64,000 nt of DNA from Serinus canaria (lineage: Eukaryota; Chordata; Aves; Passeriformes; Fringillidae), in NCBI RefSeq assembly GCF_022539315.1, contig NC_066313.1, forward strand, positions 36,183,059-36,247,058, in the 5' to 3' direction. This document shows, piece after piece, positions 46,939 to 62,300 of the stretch (position 1 is its first letter; each line of letters begins with the position of its first letter). Both the position numbers and the translations under genes were made by a program. The notes under the pieces were generated by a model. That model had not been told where the DNA came from, did not search any database, and saw only the letters and a list, made by a program, of their open reading frames with translations.

Positions 46939-49900
46939 ATTGGAAGTAATGCCTGGAAAGGTGAATAAAGGAACACACATACTGTATACACAAATAGATA
47001 TATGAACAATTTAAAAGTTCAGTATTTTTCAAAAGTAAAAGAAACCCGTATCAGTTTCAAATAAAAACATAAATGTGTTTTTATTTGAAGCTGATAAACT
47101 GCATAAATAAATAAAATTTGACCACATAAAGGACATAGAGTTGCATGGACAGATTAGAAGAACATGGCTAATTTAAATGGCAATACTCAGCACAAAGTAA
47201 GTCAGAATAAAGGTTGACTTCATAAAGTCTAAACTGACTAAGTACTTGCATGAACTTGGTAATAAAAGCATTTACCTTTTTCAGTGTGACATTATAGCTA
47301 ATAAAGGTTTAAGGGACTGCATATTTTCACTAATCTGATTTTTGTATACTTATAAAATAAACAGAGTGAAACAATTTAATCCATTAATGTAATAGATTTT
47401 ACACCACACAAGAAGAACTAGAAGACTTTCCAAGATTGTATGATTGTAAATTATATGCAATTTCCAAAGACAGGCACTGTGAATACCTGTGCCTTTAACA
47501 GCATTTTTAAAAACACAGAAGTCTGTATTTTATACTGTCCTAGATACCCTGTGTCTAATTATCTGAGATTCTTTGTAAATGACCAAAGAGTGTTTCTTTT
47601 TCTCTAGAGCCTGAACCTTCAAAGGTCATTAACTGCATTGTGAGAACCCCACACAAAACCAAAGTATTTGCAATGAGTCACATATGTGCTAAATGGCACC
47701 AATTCTCCAGAACTCCAAAGTACCTAATGATTAGGACATCTCTTGAGAGCACTTGGACAAGCAAGTAGGTGGCAAGAATATAAGAGGGTAACAGAGGAGC
47801 ATCTAATTATCCTAGTATGTATATGCATCACAAGCTCAGTGGCCATCCTCTACAGAGAAGATAAGGCACAATGCAGACAGTGTAAGTACCATGTTTTACT
47901 GCTCCACAAGACAAAAACATACACACTAGCACTGCTATTTCAGACAGAAAAGATGATGTTGATGTAGATCAAGGAAAACAGAAATAACTCTTTGTCCACA
48001 GTGAAAAGAAAAAAAAAAGAAAGAAAATGACATTTAATGTTGATGAAGCCTCAAATTTAACATCTGGTTTCTAACAGAATGTAATAGTCAGTTCTTCTAT
48101 GAATACATCATATCCCAAGAACATATGGTAATATGAGGACATGGGAGAACATAATTTACAAGTTGGGAACTGACAGAATGAAGGTTTCTTATCCAAGCAA
48201 AGGGAAGATTCTGTTGCTACAAAAAGTTGGTACAGAATTGTGTTTTAAATGGAGTATGTAGTCTTTAAAATATCTGATATACTTCAAGTAAATTTTTCCA
48301 ACAGTTTTGCAAGCAATTTGTCAGCATCCATAGCAATACTTTAAAATGCAACTTAATTAAACATGTAAGCCATTAAATATTATTTTGCTGCAATCAGAAA
48401 AAGTCCACAGGCTTTATACACTCCCAGAGAGCAGAGTCTCTGGATTTGTCTGGACCTGTATTAGCCTGAGCTGATTTTAGCTACTTTTAACTGTGAGAAC
48501 AACTCTTTAGCCATCAAACAGTCAAACTGACTTTTGCCTAGATTAGTTCTGAGATTAAGGTACATCTTAACAATCTATTAAGTTCATGTACCCACTGAGC
48601 AACCTTCTATTTTATACAGCAAATTCACACTACATATAGCTTTTCTCATAATTAACTTGGGCTCTGAGTGTTAGTGTCATTGTAACTGGACTACTAACAA
48701 CTGCATTGTACTTGAATTATACTCATATAATATTAGGCTTTATTAATAAAACCTTGCATCTGTGTAATATTTTCTATCTTAGTCCATAGCAAAATTCTGT
48801 GTAAAAAGAACCCCAAACAACAAACTTAGGAAAAAGTTGTACTTGAAATTTTAGCCAAACATATGTATTCTCATGTGCTCTGTTCTTGTATCACAATAAA
48901 GAAGATGTTGATCATAGAACTTTAGTCTTAATACACTGTTTATACTTAATACACTCTTTCTTTAACAAGGTTACAATTCTGCCCATTGCTGAAGAAGCCA
49001 TCAGATTATTTGATACTCATCCACAGCATTTTGTCATTTGTACTAATCCACTTCCACACCCTTTCTTGTAGCTGTTAAACATTTTTCTTCCTCACATACC
49101 ATCTCACATACACTATGTCTCTTCTCCCTTCATAACCATGAATGTCTTACACTTCTCTAAAACAAGGATTCATCTTTTCCCATTCATTTTCAGGAAACTT
49201 CAGATCCCAGATTTGTTCATACATCTTATCCTTCAGGATCTATAAAAATCAAACATTTGAAGGCTCAGTCCCAAACACTTCACTCAGTTCAAGGGCTTAG
49301 GATTGGGTCAATGGCTAGGAAGATTATTCTTTTTTTTTTACATCTAATTAAAAATTTCAGTTTTTTAAGGGTTTTTTTTTACTATATATTATTGATAAGC
49401 ATCAGCATTGATAGAAGAGAAAAATCCCTACATTGTAGTTTTCAGCTTTCTCACATGAAGGTCATGGGAACAAAATGGAAATGGATAAATAATTGCAATT
49501 TGATCCATAAGACATAATTACTACCTGATTAATATAGCAGGGTAATTAAACTAGACTTAATTAAGATGCTGCAGCATGTTTGCCACTCCCAGAAATGTGC
49601 AGTGTTAGCCTTGTCTTAAATAGGGTCTCTGTCTTCTTTCTGTCCTGTGAAAGCACTGTTTTTAACAGGACTCTGCATTTTGTAATGAAATATACTTTTT
49701 TTTAAAAAAAAATATTTCCTTATCATTTAAAAAAATATTCTCCCATGTCCTAGATTGGAGGAGTACCCCACCACTCACAGACAAACTTCAGGAGAGAGCA
49801 AATCCCCCACTAGAAAGATGGAGATGCAAACAATACTATGGAGGACCATAATGGTTGGGAGTCATTACCTAGAAGTACATGGAGTGTCTTTAGTACAGCA

Positions 49901-52900
49901 CTACAACAGTGCTTGACATTTCAAAATCCAGGTTGAAAACCACCATACATACCCCATTAAAATCCTGGAATGGATGGGACTTGGTGGCTCTGACAGCAGT
50001 AAGCCTCTGCTTTAAATGCTTTGGAAAGGAAATCCAATCACATTCCCAACATGAACAATTGAAATATCAATTCAAATGCCTCTTAAAGGGATAAGTTTTG
50101 CTTGATTTTGAATTCTCTGCTGCCTCTTAGAAAGATGAGAAGCTATTGCCTGTATCTGTAAAACAAGTTATTGGAAAAGATCACAGAAGTTTACCCACCA
50201 TTTACACTGCTGTGGAATACTTGTTTCCTACTTATGGAAATCTCAGATCCTGACCACTACACTTCTAAATGAGATATACAGCTGAAAATTAAAGGTCCGA
50301 ATTCATTTGTTCCCAAAAGCATAAGCACAACATTGAAAAAGATTTTGCAATTTGTCTCTTAATTTCCAAATAAACATCGGAGACAATGCAATTAAAATTT
50401 GGAATGTAGAAGCACACACAAAAATCAATTTTTGTTCAGAACAACAAAAGATCTGAATCTGGAAAGAAAGAAACTAAATCCATCTGAGATAATCAGTGCA
50501 TGCATTGACCAGCTTAGCACATAAACCACTAACAGCTATATCAAACTGCTCTAGTCTCTTCATCTGTGTGAATGTTGTTGATTGAAACTTCCTTGGGATC
50601 AGAAAGAAACATTTCCAGCACCATCAGCACTCTCTCATTCCTGGAGGCAATGGGTCTCCAGGAAAAAATGATGGTATCATCTTTCTCCTGCCATTCAGCT
50701 GTTTGGCCCTACTTTTTGTAACCTTACCCTGCAAAACATGCCTTTCCTGCATGAGGTCCAGGACCTCCCATATGCTCACTGGATTGTTTTAAGCTTTGCC
50801 ATCATCCCTCCTCCCTGAGTTAGAGGTCAGGCAGACACATCACCTACTCAGCAGCTCTCTGCAGTGGTGCTGCAGCCAATACCAGCACCCAGCACTGGAG
50901 AGCAAATAATATCTCACTCCATTGCATCATAGTTTGCACCATTACAGTTCCACACTGATTAAAAAAGCAGTGATGAAAACCAAATTGCAACCTTCTGAAA
51001 AGGCTATGGAATTATGAAATTAAGGGAACTAGAATTATATACTCAATTACCCAATACCATTATTTTAAAAAGCTGCCGTTTAAGAAACTCAATTCTAAAT
51101 CATGAGCCATAGTAAATTACTTAATTGTACATACTAGATCAATTTAAGGTCAAACTAAATTACATTTTAAATAACTCCCTGGTCTTTGAACAAGTCTCAA
51201 GATTCTAGTGCAACTTTGGGGTTCAAAAAGTAACTAACTAGATAATGAAATTATCAACTTCAAAAATTTAATGTTTAACTATAAATAAAAGCTTAAACAC
51301 TCTAATCAATCCCTTTGCTCCAAATTTAAACAGTACACCATGCTCAAAAGTACTCCAATTCAGGAGTAAATCAGCACAGAAGAACTCCTATCAAAATGGA
51401 GAAAAGCAAAAAATAGCTAAGTTTTGTTTTGTAAACCTACTGGTACTAAGATTGGAAGAACTGTTCAGATATAAAAGCTGAAAATTATGTCCGGTTTTAT
51501 AAATTCTTATGCTCTCAAAATGCATTATTATTACCAATAATTCGGTTAATATTTCTGCAAGTGAAATCCTTATAAATATTAAAAGACTTTCTCCTTCAAA
51601 ATTACTTTTTCCAATGCTTTATTTTAACAGTATTTATGACAGAGCACTTTCAAAAACATTGATTTTTTTTATATTAGGAAACTAAAATTTTACCTTAGGA
51701 AACTTTCATTTCTGTGAAACTCCAATTTTCCATGGTTCTATGCACATGAAAGAAATTAAATAATTAATACTGCTGCACAGTGTAGCGATTCCAAACAAAT
51801 GAACTTTGTGGTGAGAAAATGGCAAAAGAAACTGGAAAATTAGTAATAAAAAGGGACCTTGAAAGGACATACAAGCACAATCTCTCTCAGGCCCTCTCAA
51901 CACTAACAAGTAGCCAGTTGAAATTTTAAACAGCCCAGGCAACTCTGAAGATCACAGCATGAGCTCCAAACAGAGGACAACAGAAGTATAAAAGTTTTTT
52001 TTTTTAAGAGCAGGTGTTTTCATGCAGAAGAACAGCAATAGATAATTCTTATCTTTTCATTTCCTGTAGTCCAGTGAATTGCATCAAAACCCAGGTAATA
52101 CTTTCCTAATGTTCAGTATCCCATGCAGGATTTATGCTTTCACAAACAAAGAAGAGTGACATGATTCTTGAAGCAATTACTGACACTGTGTGCATTATCC
52201 AACTCTCCAAAATATGCATATCCCTCTTTGGTAATACTGCCAACCACTGGCTTCTAAAAAGTCTCTTCAAGGTCCTCTAATTTCATAGTTACCTGAAGTG
52301 CATCAGTGAGAAACACAGTATCATGACAGTATCATGACTTTCCTGATTCAGCCAAGAACTGACACCAGCAAGGGATATATTTTATGGATTCTCTCCACAA
52401 GCATAAGTATCAGGACCCTGTTACCTGCAGATTTTTTAAAGTAAATTTTAGAATTTGACTTTATATACCACCTTTGCAGAAGCTCTGTCACCAGCCACTG
52501 GCTTGCAGCAGAGCTGCACTCTGGATTGTGAAGACTAAAAAAGCAGAACTTAAATTTCTCAGCCGATTTCCCCCAAAATATTTCCTGCATCATCTACATG
52601 CCCAATAGCTAGGAATTTCTCAATGAACTGACTAAGCTATAAACTCCTCAGTTAGTAAAATACAATATTAACTTATTTGTGCCAGTATTTTACTATTTAC
52701 AATTTTTTCTTTAACTTATGCTATCCAGTCCAGTATCCACTGCCCAATAGCCCAATATCCATTCATGCCATGCCATTTTCAAGTACAAGAAATTTGTAGG
52801 AGAGAGGTATGCTAAACTGCCTTTGGTTGAAAAAAAGAAAAGCCATGGGTCACTCCTTCAAATGACAGTGATGAAACTGAAACTACATGGGGTTTTGTTC

Positions 52901-55044
52901 ATGATTTCAAGTATGTTTGATGTCTTTACTCCCTATTATCTAACTTCAATTTTTTTCTCTTTTATACATACATAATATTAGTACATGCACCATCCAAATT
53001 CTCCAGTGTCAGATAAAAATATTGTTAGAGGCATCTAGCAAGTGGTTTTCTTGAAATTTATTGATATAAATACAACAGATATTTTAAACATGTCATAGGA
53101 AAGTGGCCTGCAGGTAGGAGAAATACATTTACTGGAAGAGAAATGCAGAAAATGCCTTGGTGCTTTCGTGCCTGAAAAGCTGCTGTGCCGACTCATCACC
53201 ACCTAGGGAAAAAGGCTAACTAGGATATTAGCTATTATGCATATTTTCTGATCCCAGCTATTATTTTGGTCATTTCTAGTCTTACTCCACACATATAGCC
53301 CATAGTATAAGGAATGCTGACCTACTCTCTACTGCTGTGAGAGACTCAATGAACCTGACTTTCTACCACAATAGTCAGGGGCTGCCTCATAAATTTTCTC
53401 TGTAATGTTTTATGGTCTGCATAAGAAAACCACAGGCATATAACTGAATACACAGAATAGTCCATTTTGTTGCATAATGTATTTTGCAATGTTTTTTCTG
53501 TGATATTATTAGAGAAAATTATTTTGATTCTCAACTTGTGGGATAACTTCATAGCTGTACATAAACCAGCAGGCAGCTTTATGGAAATGCTAAGCCTTTC
53601 CAAAACACAGAACAGCAAATATTAATGACATACTACATTAAAACTCCTTCTCCAGTCTTCTCTCAAGCTTCAAAGAAGGTTCAGCATGTCTAGTGTTTAC
53701 AAACACAGCACACAGAAAACCAGCTTTAAATGAACTATTCTGAAAGTAACCATACCAGTCTTCCTAGGATCTTCATTTGCAAAGTGTAGCTCTTCCAATG
53801 ACAGAGCTGAATTAATCAGTTACAAAAAAAGTTAAGACATAACTTCTCTTTGTTGCCTTTTGTCTAAGAAAGAACCTTCAATAACAAGTAGAAATGAAAC
53901 CTTGACTGCCTAAGGACTTGTTATTATGTCCCATGTGCTGGCAAGTGAGAGGGGCAATATTCAGCACTGAGAATTGATTTTGAACTTGCTCCATGAACTT
54001 GCTCTACATTCGTGGCTTTTGGATATAAGTTGGAAAATCAAGAACCCCAGGCCCAAGATCCTTTTGAGAAAACTTCTCATGGTTTTTATTATACACAGTC
54101 CTTTGTTGCAAACTAGTTGAAGACTGATTATCTCTGGTGAATTTAAAATGTTACCCTGCACTTTGGTAACCGAATCAGTAATACTGTATTCTTGCCTTAT
54201 ATTTTGCTGTCAAGCACCTTTTTTGTATTTAATCATAGCCATTATTTCTATTGTGCTTATCCCCTGTAATTTTATGTTATATAGAATGACAGTTATTTGA
54301 GCTAAAACAATTGCTCACAATAATATGTGTGTTTATTTTTATTGTGATTACTGTCATTCCAATCCCTCACGGCAAGAGCAGAGCACTCTACGTTATGCAT
54401 ATGCACCATTTAGTAACTAAGCTGTTCTTTTCCTTGGGGTTCAACCAACTACTGATGAAAAAACAAAACACAACAACTATGCACAGAATGAAAAAGTAAA
54501 TGAAAATAAGTTACCTTCTTACTCCTCTGATAATTGCCAATGAAAATTGTAAGAGTAACAGCTACTCTTAGTAAATAGCTACTGTATTATTTATTTTTGC
54601 ATTGAACTATCAGATGTAATTTTTTTTTTCTTTTGGCAAGGAATGGCTTTAAAAGACATATATATTTACCAGCATGTGTTAATAAGCAACTGACTCCCCC
54701 AGAGCTGAATGTGGGCTGAAGTCAAAGAACACTTCTTTTTCTGCACATACTCTCTCTCACCCCAGTACGTCCTTGTCAAAATAGAATCCAGAACTGCACT
54801 GACACTTAAACCATAGAAAGCCAAGATTTACATGGCAGCAAAACGATGCTCTTTGTCTTGCTTTCTGACAATTTCCTTGTCCTTTTGGTTGCCAGTGAAT
54901 ACTGAGTTCATGGCTTCAGAAATCTCTGGACAATGACTCCAAGATACCTTCCCAAATTTTCATGTGTACTTCTAAGCCCAGCACTACTGTAAGCACAATT
55001 TCCACTACTTTCCCCTTGATGGATAAGAGAAGAGAGACATAGCA
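46939..55044. other. AT-rich non-coding stretch
   Basis: I recognise no gene or interspersed repeat. A 21-bp hairpin lies at 47049-47096 (listed separately). Short open frames here lack any supporting feature. Confidence 0.45.
47049..47096 (+). other. Near-perfect 21-bp inverted repeat (hairpin)
   Basis: Arms 47049-47069 and 47076-47096 are complementary at every position, allowing one G-U pair, with a 6-nt loop (taaatg). It could form a stable hairpin in RNA or cruciform DNA. It is short for a microRNA precursor, and no transposon termini are recognised. Confidence 0.75.
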
Positions 55045-55358
55045 TCTTCCAGTAACTAAAAGGGGCTTACAAGAAAGATGGACAGGGACTTTGCTCAAGT
55101 GTCTGAAGTTACAAGTGGTAATGATTTTTAACTAAAACAAGGTAGATTTAGATTAGACATTAGGAAGAAATTCTTCAAGAGTGTAGTGAAGTACTAAAGA
55201 AGTTGCCCAGAGAAGTTGTGAATGCCCCATCTCTGGAAGTGCTCAAGGTCAGGCAGGACATGGCTTTGAGAAACTTGGTCCAGTGTAAGGTATCCCTGCT
55301 CACTGCAGGGAGGTTGGAACTGAATTATTCATAAGGTCCATTCCAAACTAAACAGATG
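55045..55358 (+). repeat. CR1 LINE, 3' fragment
   Basis: 'taaaaggggcttacaagaaa', 'agattagacattaggaagaa', 'gttgcccagagaagttgtga' and 'ctcactgcagggaggttgg' follow the CR1 3' region in order, in forward orientation. Confidence 0.87.
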
Positions 55359-58300
55359 TGAAAGAGATTGTATAAAAGCTAACATTCTTTTATACCAGGT
55401 ATAAAAAAATTACCTTAAACATGAAGTATTGGAAAATGCCTCCTAACATCAGTCTTTCTAGTTTATGAAAGAGTACACCAACTGCAAGTTTATTATGGCC
55501 TCCTTGTACTAACAGGTGGAATAAAATATGTGTAGGAAAGGATCCTTAAAACTAGCAGACAAAAGAATGGCACCTAAAAGCTCCAGCTTGAAAAATGCAA
55601 CACAGAAAATAGCAAATTTTAAACATACAGATAAAAGAGCAATGATAGTAACTTACTGGATTCATCTTTACAATCAAGATGGATATGCCCAACACTTCAG
55701 GTACTCTTCTCTGCCTTGAAGTAGACACCAGAGCTACATGGGACAGTAGTTCCTTTTAGCAATTAAAAAAAGATAAAAAGTTGTTTCTAAAACAGTGACT
55801 CATGGAAATGTACCTGGGATAACCCAAAACATAAAGGATTCTGGTTACTTTTCTCCTACTGAATAAATGTTAACACTGCCAAATAATCCATAGTTTCTCC
55901 TAATTCCACAGCAGACTCTCATATCCTTGAAAGGCAGGTTAATTTATTACTACTCCACAGTTTATTTGGCACAAAGATGAGTAAGAATTATATCTTAGAT
56001 ATCCAGCTCATCAGAGCCACAAAAATGAATAATTTTAGTTTCCATTCATGATACTTTAACCTTTCCTTAACCCCAGCTAGCTGCCTTGCAATTTCTTTCT
56101 AGCTCATTATTTTGACTTGAATTTGTTTAAAATTAGCTAACTGAACAGACAGGACTTTAATTAACGCTGTGAAGTCCAAAATTACTATCTCTTTTTTCTA
56201 AAAGTAATAAATCTAGAATCTGTGCTTCTGTAATCAACAGTTATTCATGTCTCTGAGCTGCATCCTAATTCTACTGGACACTTCCACAAAGTAAGTAACT
56301 TCTATATGGCCACCTTGAAACAGGATAAAAATGCTAAATCACACTCCACATACACTTAGAATGTACATTTAACTCAACAGTAAATTATTCTAGCCTAGCC
56401 TATATGCTTAAGTACCAGGTCTTAAAATTAAACTCCTGCCATATTCTCAGTGGTGCACTTTGCAGCAAGCATTTGCAATAATTTTGCCTTCCAGCAAGAA
56501 ATGTAGTGTGTAGCTATGAAATAGGGATACTTAAAGTAAACATAAACCACATTATTGCATAAACCACATAAATGCTTCCTTCATCACTTAGACTTTAGAT
56601 CTGGAATACGTCGTGTCAAATTGATTACTTATCACATAATAGTAATGGCTCATTTGATGCATTTATACTAATAATCCTCTGGCTTCTTGTCTGATATCAC
56701 AGATGAATTATGTCCAACAAGTAAAACATAAAATAAAGGGAAAGGCATAGAAATAAAAATGGAAAAACAAATGCAGCAAAGTTACAAAATATAAAGTTTA
56801 TGGTTACTAAATAAGTAGTGGATAAACACAGAACACAAGAGTGAGAGGCTTTACAAAAAGAACAGAAATGAGAGGTTGAAATCTGAAAAGTCACAGAAGA
56901 TGCAACCAGCAAGATCATGGTGAGGTACCAGTGAGGGGAATAAAAAAGCAATAAGAACAAAAATATGGCATCTGATCTTATTCCAGCAAAGACATAGCCA
57001 CTTGTGGGGGGAAATGATGATGGAATAATTTTATATACATAATTCCTTCGGAGATCTGACTTTGAACAAAGGAGTCTTCAGTAAGAGGCTTCACACCAGT
57101 TTAGTAGGACAGCAAAATGATTCAAGGTATCTTTTACTGAAGGAACAACTTTAGCTGAGATAACCTTACTACAACACTACATGTTCAATAAGAACATCAT
57201 TTAACCTCAAGAACAAGACATAGAAATTTTGACATCAAAACAACATTATTGTGACAACAGAAGAGTTTTATCAGTGAGTATTACTGCAAGTCAAAACACA
57301 GCATGTTTCATTTACTGCTGAAGGAAAAAATACACAAAATAGTTAAACAGAGAAGAGGGGGGTTGTGCTGATCAGTGAAGCCAATCTGCTCTTTTCTGAC
57401 TGGATGCTAGATCTAGCATGATGAAGAATATGGAATTATGTGCTGTGGTGGGATAAAGAAAACCAAAGACAAGAGAGAAGATATTCTACATTTGTAAGCA
57501 GTAAGATGTTAATTTGACTCACATATCATATAAGTATATTGTAAAAGTATTCCTCTTTCTCTCCCCATCCCCTAAACTCTAGGAAACAGCTTTTCTGTTT
57601 GTGCCTGACATTGCAAGTCAGCTCTAGGAAAACTTTCAGGTTTAAAAAAAAACCTAGACAGAATAATGTTTGCAGGATATAACATGAAGGAACAAACTAC
57701 TGAATCTTTGAACATGATGCTGAAAACAAAAGGAATAAAAAGTGAAAGGGATGCCATTTGTGCTACAGGTTCCTTAGACTTTCTGCAGCAGTAAATATTG
57801 CTCATAATCACAACATCTACACTGAGGGACCTTATCAAGTGAAAACATACAGATTAATATTCAACACTATTCAACTCAGATTAACCACCTATTACTTTTG
57901 GTATGTCCATGAACTCAAAATACTTTTCGATTCTGTGTTGGAAGGAAGACATATGCCAATGTCCTGGAAAAAAAAAGGGGAGATTTTTAAAATGCCAAGC
58001 ACTGTTATCTATTTCCTCTTAACTGTGCACGTAAAAACTGACGTTTTTCCATCTGCTGAATTCTTTACTTTCCCCTTAGGAAACTCTGGATCTTAAAGGA
58101 AATTTCAAGCCTATGAGGCAGTGAATAGATATAAAATGCATAAGGGGTACATACAAAAATAGCTGCTCCACTCACTAAGCATGACAGAAAATCACTGGCT
58201 CGTGTATGACATTTAAGAAGAAACCTGATAAATGACCTTCTCTTCTAAGTCAGTTCATGCATAGAAATATAATGGGCTAAAATAATAGAGAAACACAAAT

Positions 58301-59255
58301 TCATGAATTATTGAAATATTACAAATAAAGTTCACTTTCTATGAGCTAGAGAATACACATATATATTTTTTGTTGCTGTTATTTGGACAAAGAATTTTCA
58401 CATCACTACTTCAGTATATTTGTAAGCACACAGACAGAAAACAGAGAGTGGAACTAAAAAATAAAAGCCGACTTGATTAGTTTTAAAATTATTGTTAGAA
58501 AGGGAAAATGGGATTTAACTGCAGGCAACTGAGCATGATATTCAGCACCACTTCTCACTCTCCTGAGAAGAATTCATCATATCAAATGCTGGATTTATTT
58601 TATATTTCTCACCTATATTCCTTCAAACATGCCAAAGAAGGGAATAAGCACTTCTGTGGTCCGGTTCAACTTGTCCAGAAGCAAATATGTGAACCAGATT
58701 GGACAATTTGTGCCCTTCCAAGCACTTGCTCCTCTCTCTTGCTTCCAAGGAGTCTAGCCTGGATAAGCACTGCAGCTGTAGAGGTGCAGACAACTGAGTT
58801 CTCCATGCTAAATTAGACAAGTCTTTACACGGGGAGCACTTTGCAATTTATGCCAGGTGTGACCTCAAATCTCCAGAGCAGCGACTCACAGGTTGGTTTA
58901 CACTGTAAATAGTATTAGCAATCTTCTACTTGCACTTCACCATAAGTGAGTACAATTTACAAAGGAGTCTTCAAAAAGAAATCATATTTTTTTAAAAAAT
59001 ATTAATAATTAAAAAGTTAATGCAAATAATTTAATAATTAAAATAATTATTGCTCCAGAATATGATCAACTGCTTCAGAGTACCTGAATGAACTGCTAAA
59101 CTATTTGTTCTTCATTTGTTTTGTAAATTATGGAACAAATGTTGCAGAAAAAAAAATCAATCAAATTTTATTACAAGCCCTAAATTACTTTTTCATTTTC
59201 TTATTACAAATCTTTCAAAATTTTGAAGTCCATTTTTCACCTCAATATCAAATCA
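55359..59255. other. AT-rich non-coding stretch
   Basis: I see no recognisable gene or repeat. Confidence 0.5.
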
Positions 59256-59368
59256 CAGAATCACAGAGTCACATGAGTAAGGCTGGAAAGGACCACATTG
59301 GGTCATCTGGTCCGATCTCCCTGCTCAAGTAGGGCCATCCCAGAGCACATGGCACAGGATTGTGTCCA
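59256..59368 (-). repeat. CR1 LINE 3'-end fragment, minus orientation
   Basis: 'cacagaatcacagagtcaca' followed by 'ggctggaaaggaccacattg', 'tctccctgctcaagtaggg' and 'ggcacaggattgtgtccac' is the reverse complement of a CR1 3' end. Confidence 0.83.
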
Positions 59369-62300
59369 CTTTTCTTTCTTTCCCATAATTTTTTTTTTAA
59401 AGAACTGTACTCCAAAATCTGAAGTACAAAATCAAAATTCATTCAGAAACCTAACTAACACCTGAACAGAAGAAATCCAACATACACCAAAGTAATTAAA
59501 CCCCCCCTCCCAAACAGATAAAGCAGGACTTGTTTTAGCTTTTCAGGAATTTACTTTACAACCTAAACTTTCTATATACAGCATTTAAAATATAAAATTT
59601 TGCAATGATGAATACTAGCATTAGACCATTCTGCTAGTCCTTACAGCTTTATTTGGAAAATGTATTCACACATTAATGTCTCTAGAACAATGAGCAGTAA
59701 GAGACACTTCTGTGGTTTATTCAAATAAACCATAACATTTAAGCATTAATCATAAACCACAGATATCTGGTATCCATATATTAAAGTTGGGTAAAAAAAA
59801 AAATAATGTTTGCCCTGTTAAAAAGAACATAAGTTACCATATGTCCATAAATTAATGCCTACCCCAATAGCAACTCATGAGACAACTGAAAACAGCACAT
59901 AAATAGAAAGGACTCATAATCAGGATATATTAACCCTGAAATTAGGAGCTTAATTCTTCTTGCAAAGGTTGAAAAAAATCTGATTTCACATATCTATTTC
60001 TCGTGCCCAAGCATACGGCAAAAAAACACCCAATGATCATCTCTCAACTTTAAAACCACAATACAGGATCTCCTACTTGGAAGCAAGAATTATGCTCACA
60101 GCTCCCCACATCCAAAAAAGCCCCAGATAAAACCCTAATACACAGTGGGGAAAAATTAACTGAATTAATCAAAAATTTTATTTTATTCCTTTGACAATTC
60201 ATAAAATTATTTTGTGTTGATGGACCTGTTAGCAGTCCAAACAAATATTTTATATCTCATCTGGAATTTTCCTAAATCACTAATTTAACTATTCCACTTT
60301 TCTGTCATTAATATTACTCTCTGAAATTAACAAACTCTTATTAAAAAAAAAAATCTGTGTCTAATAACTGATACTTAAGCCTCTTCTACATAAATGATTA
60401 TTAGTTTATTCTAAGAGTATGCATTATTAGACCTTAAAACTCCTTCATGTTACCTTTCCTGCAGCTACTCTAAGCAAGTATTTTTTTGGCACAATGTTAA
60501 TAAACAGTGTAAGACATCTGGTAAACATAATTTTATCTTCTAATTGTTCAGCATGAAGAACTGTTCTCTTCTAAAACCAGGTACAGTTCAAACAGGGAAA
60601 TATTTAGAAAAAGAAACTGATAAGCTCAACTGAGTAATTCATTTATTCTCTTGGTAAAATTACACACTAAGCTCAGACTTAATGGCAAGCAACTCAGTAA
60701 CAGCTCTGTTCATGCTCAGCTGGATCAGCCCTTCAATTAAATTTCTTTCATTTCAAGGTAATAATCAAAACAGCTGACAATTCAAGTGATATCTCCACAT
60801 CCACATGCAAATGCAGTATTTCTTAATTTACCTTTTAACAAGAAAACCGTGGCTGAAGGAACACAGCCCTAAATTAAGCTATTAAAAGAATATTAGTCTA
60901 AACTTCTTGTGTGGATGAAAGATACTATTAATCCTCAGCTCCAGTTTTCTCCATTATACTTGCTGATATTCTTCAGCAGCTTTTACCAATTCACACCAAA
61001 AAAATTCTTTCCCTACTATCTTTAATAAATCAAACACAACTTATTCTTTAAAAATGAAAGTAATGCCAGAATTGTTCCCTTCTATTTTATTCCCTTACTT
61101 CATGGCTTTGCTGCCACCTTTTCAGATGAAATATTTTCTCAATACTACTTTTTTCCTTCCCATACTTCTTCCAACAGATCCAGCAAGCAGATTTAATTTC
61201 AGTGTCCTTCAGTCAGAAGACATGAGAAGGCCTTTCCTAGACAGTGAGATATTTAAATTTTCATTCTAAAGGAAACTTATAGTCTTGCCCCATCCTAAAT
61301 TTTTTACCACAATTTCTACTGTGAGGCATCAGAAGTGAATATGTCTGATGCCATTTAGCATCAACACTAACTACAGCTTAGCAGATCATCTCTCAGTCTC
61401 CAAGTTCTCAGCATATTTTGAAGCTTTTAATACAGGAGGAATTAATTGCTTAAGCTGAACAAAACCTCTCCAAATTTTCCCCTCCCAGAATCACCATGAT
61501 CTCAGTACAAGTGAGCAAGAGAGAGTAAAGAACACTCATGATGAAACAGCAGTTTATTTCAAGCAATGGGCATAACAGAACTGATTTGCATTAAAAGGGT
61601 GTTTTTCTTGCTCTCCGAGACAAGCTGACCTCTGGAAAGATAAAACTTACAGCTTTCTACATAAAAATATTAAATGATCTTTTAAAAATTCATCCAGGAT
61701 GGACCAGTTCCTTCAGAAGCAGAGTAAGAAAGCTTCACACTTTAACAGTTAATCCCAATGTGCTGGACATACAATTCCATCATGTAACAGGTCTGGCTAA
61801 GAGCTGAACCTTGGGCATGATGCCCAGCCTTCACCCAAGCACATGCCACAAACACAGATCCTAACTATATTTGTAACATGTGTTTTAAATATGTAAAATC
61901 TGGGTAAATACTTTCAACATTATAAAAATTTCCCCCTGACAAATATTTCAAAGCACTGACGTTATCTGACATTCAAATACCACAAATACCAAGGCAGTAC
62001 CCACACAAAATTGCACCTGCATATCTCTTCGAGCATTTTCCAAATCCCACGGGGACTCTTGTCCTATTCCTTCTATTTTCTTGTGTTCCTAATTTCTAAC
62101 TTAGCCTACCACAGTGATGCCTAGTCCAACTTTCCATCCTATTTCTGCCTAGCTAGCTAGACATCGAGGTCCCACCTGCTTTCAGCATCCACCAAACCCA
62201 GGGTCCAGCTCTAGGCTGGACTTTTAGCACAAGCTTAGCTCACCCCTCCACTGAGTGCACCAGGTGCTCACCTAGTTTGTAAAACAATGGTTTATGTCAG

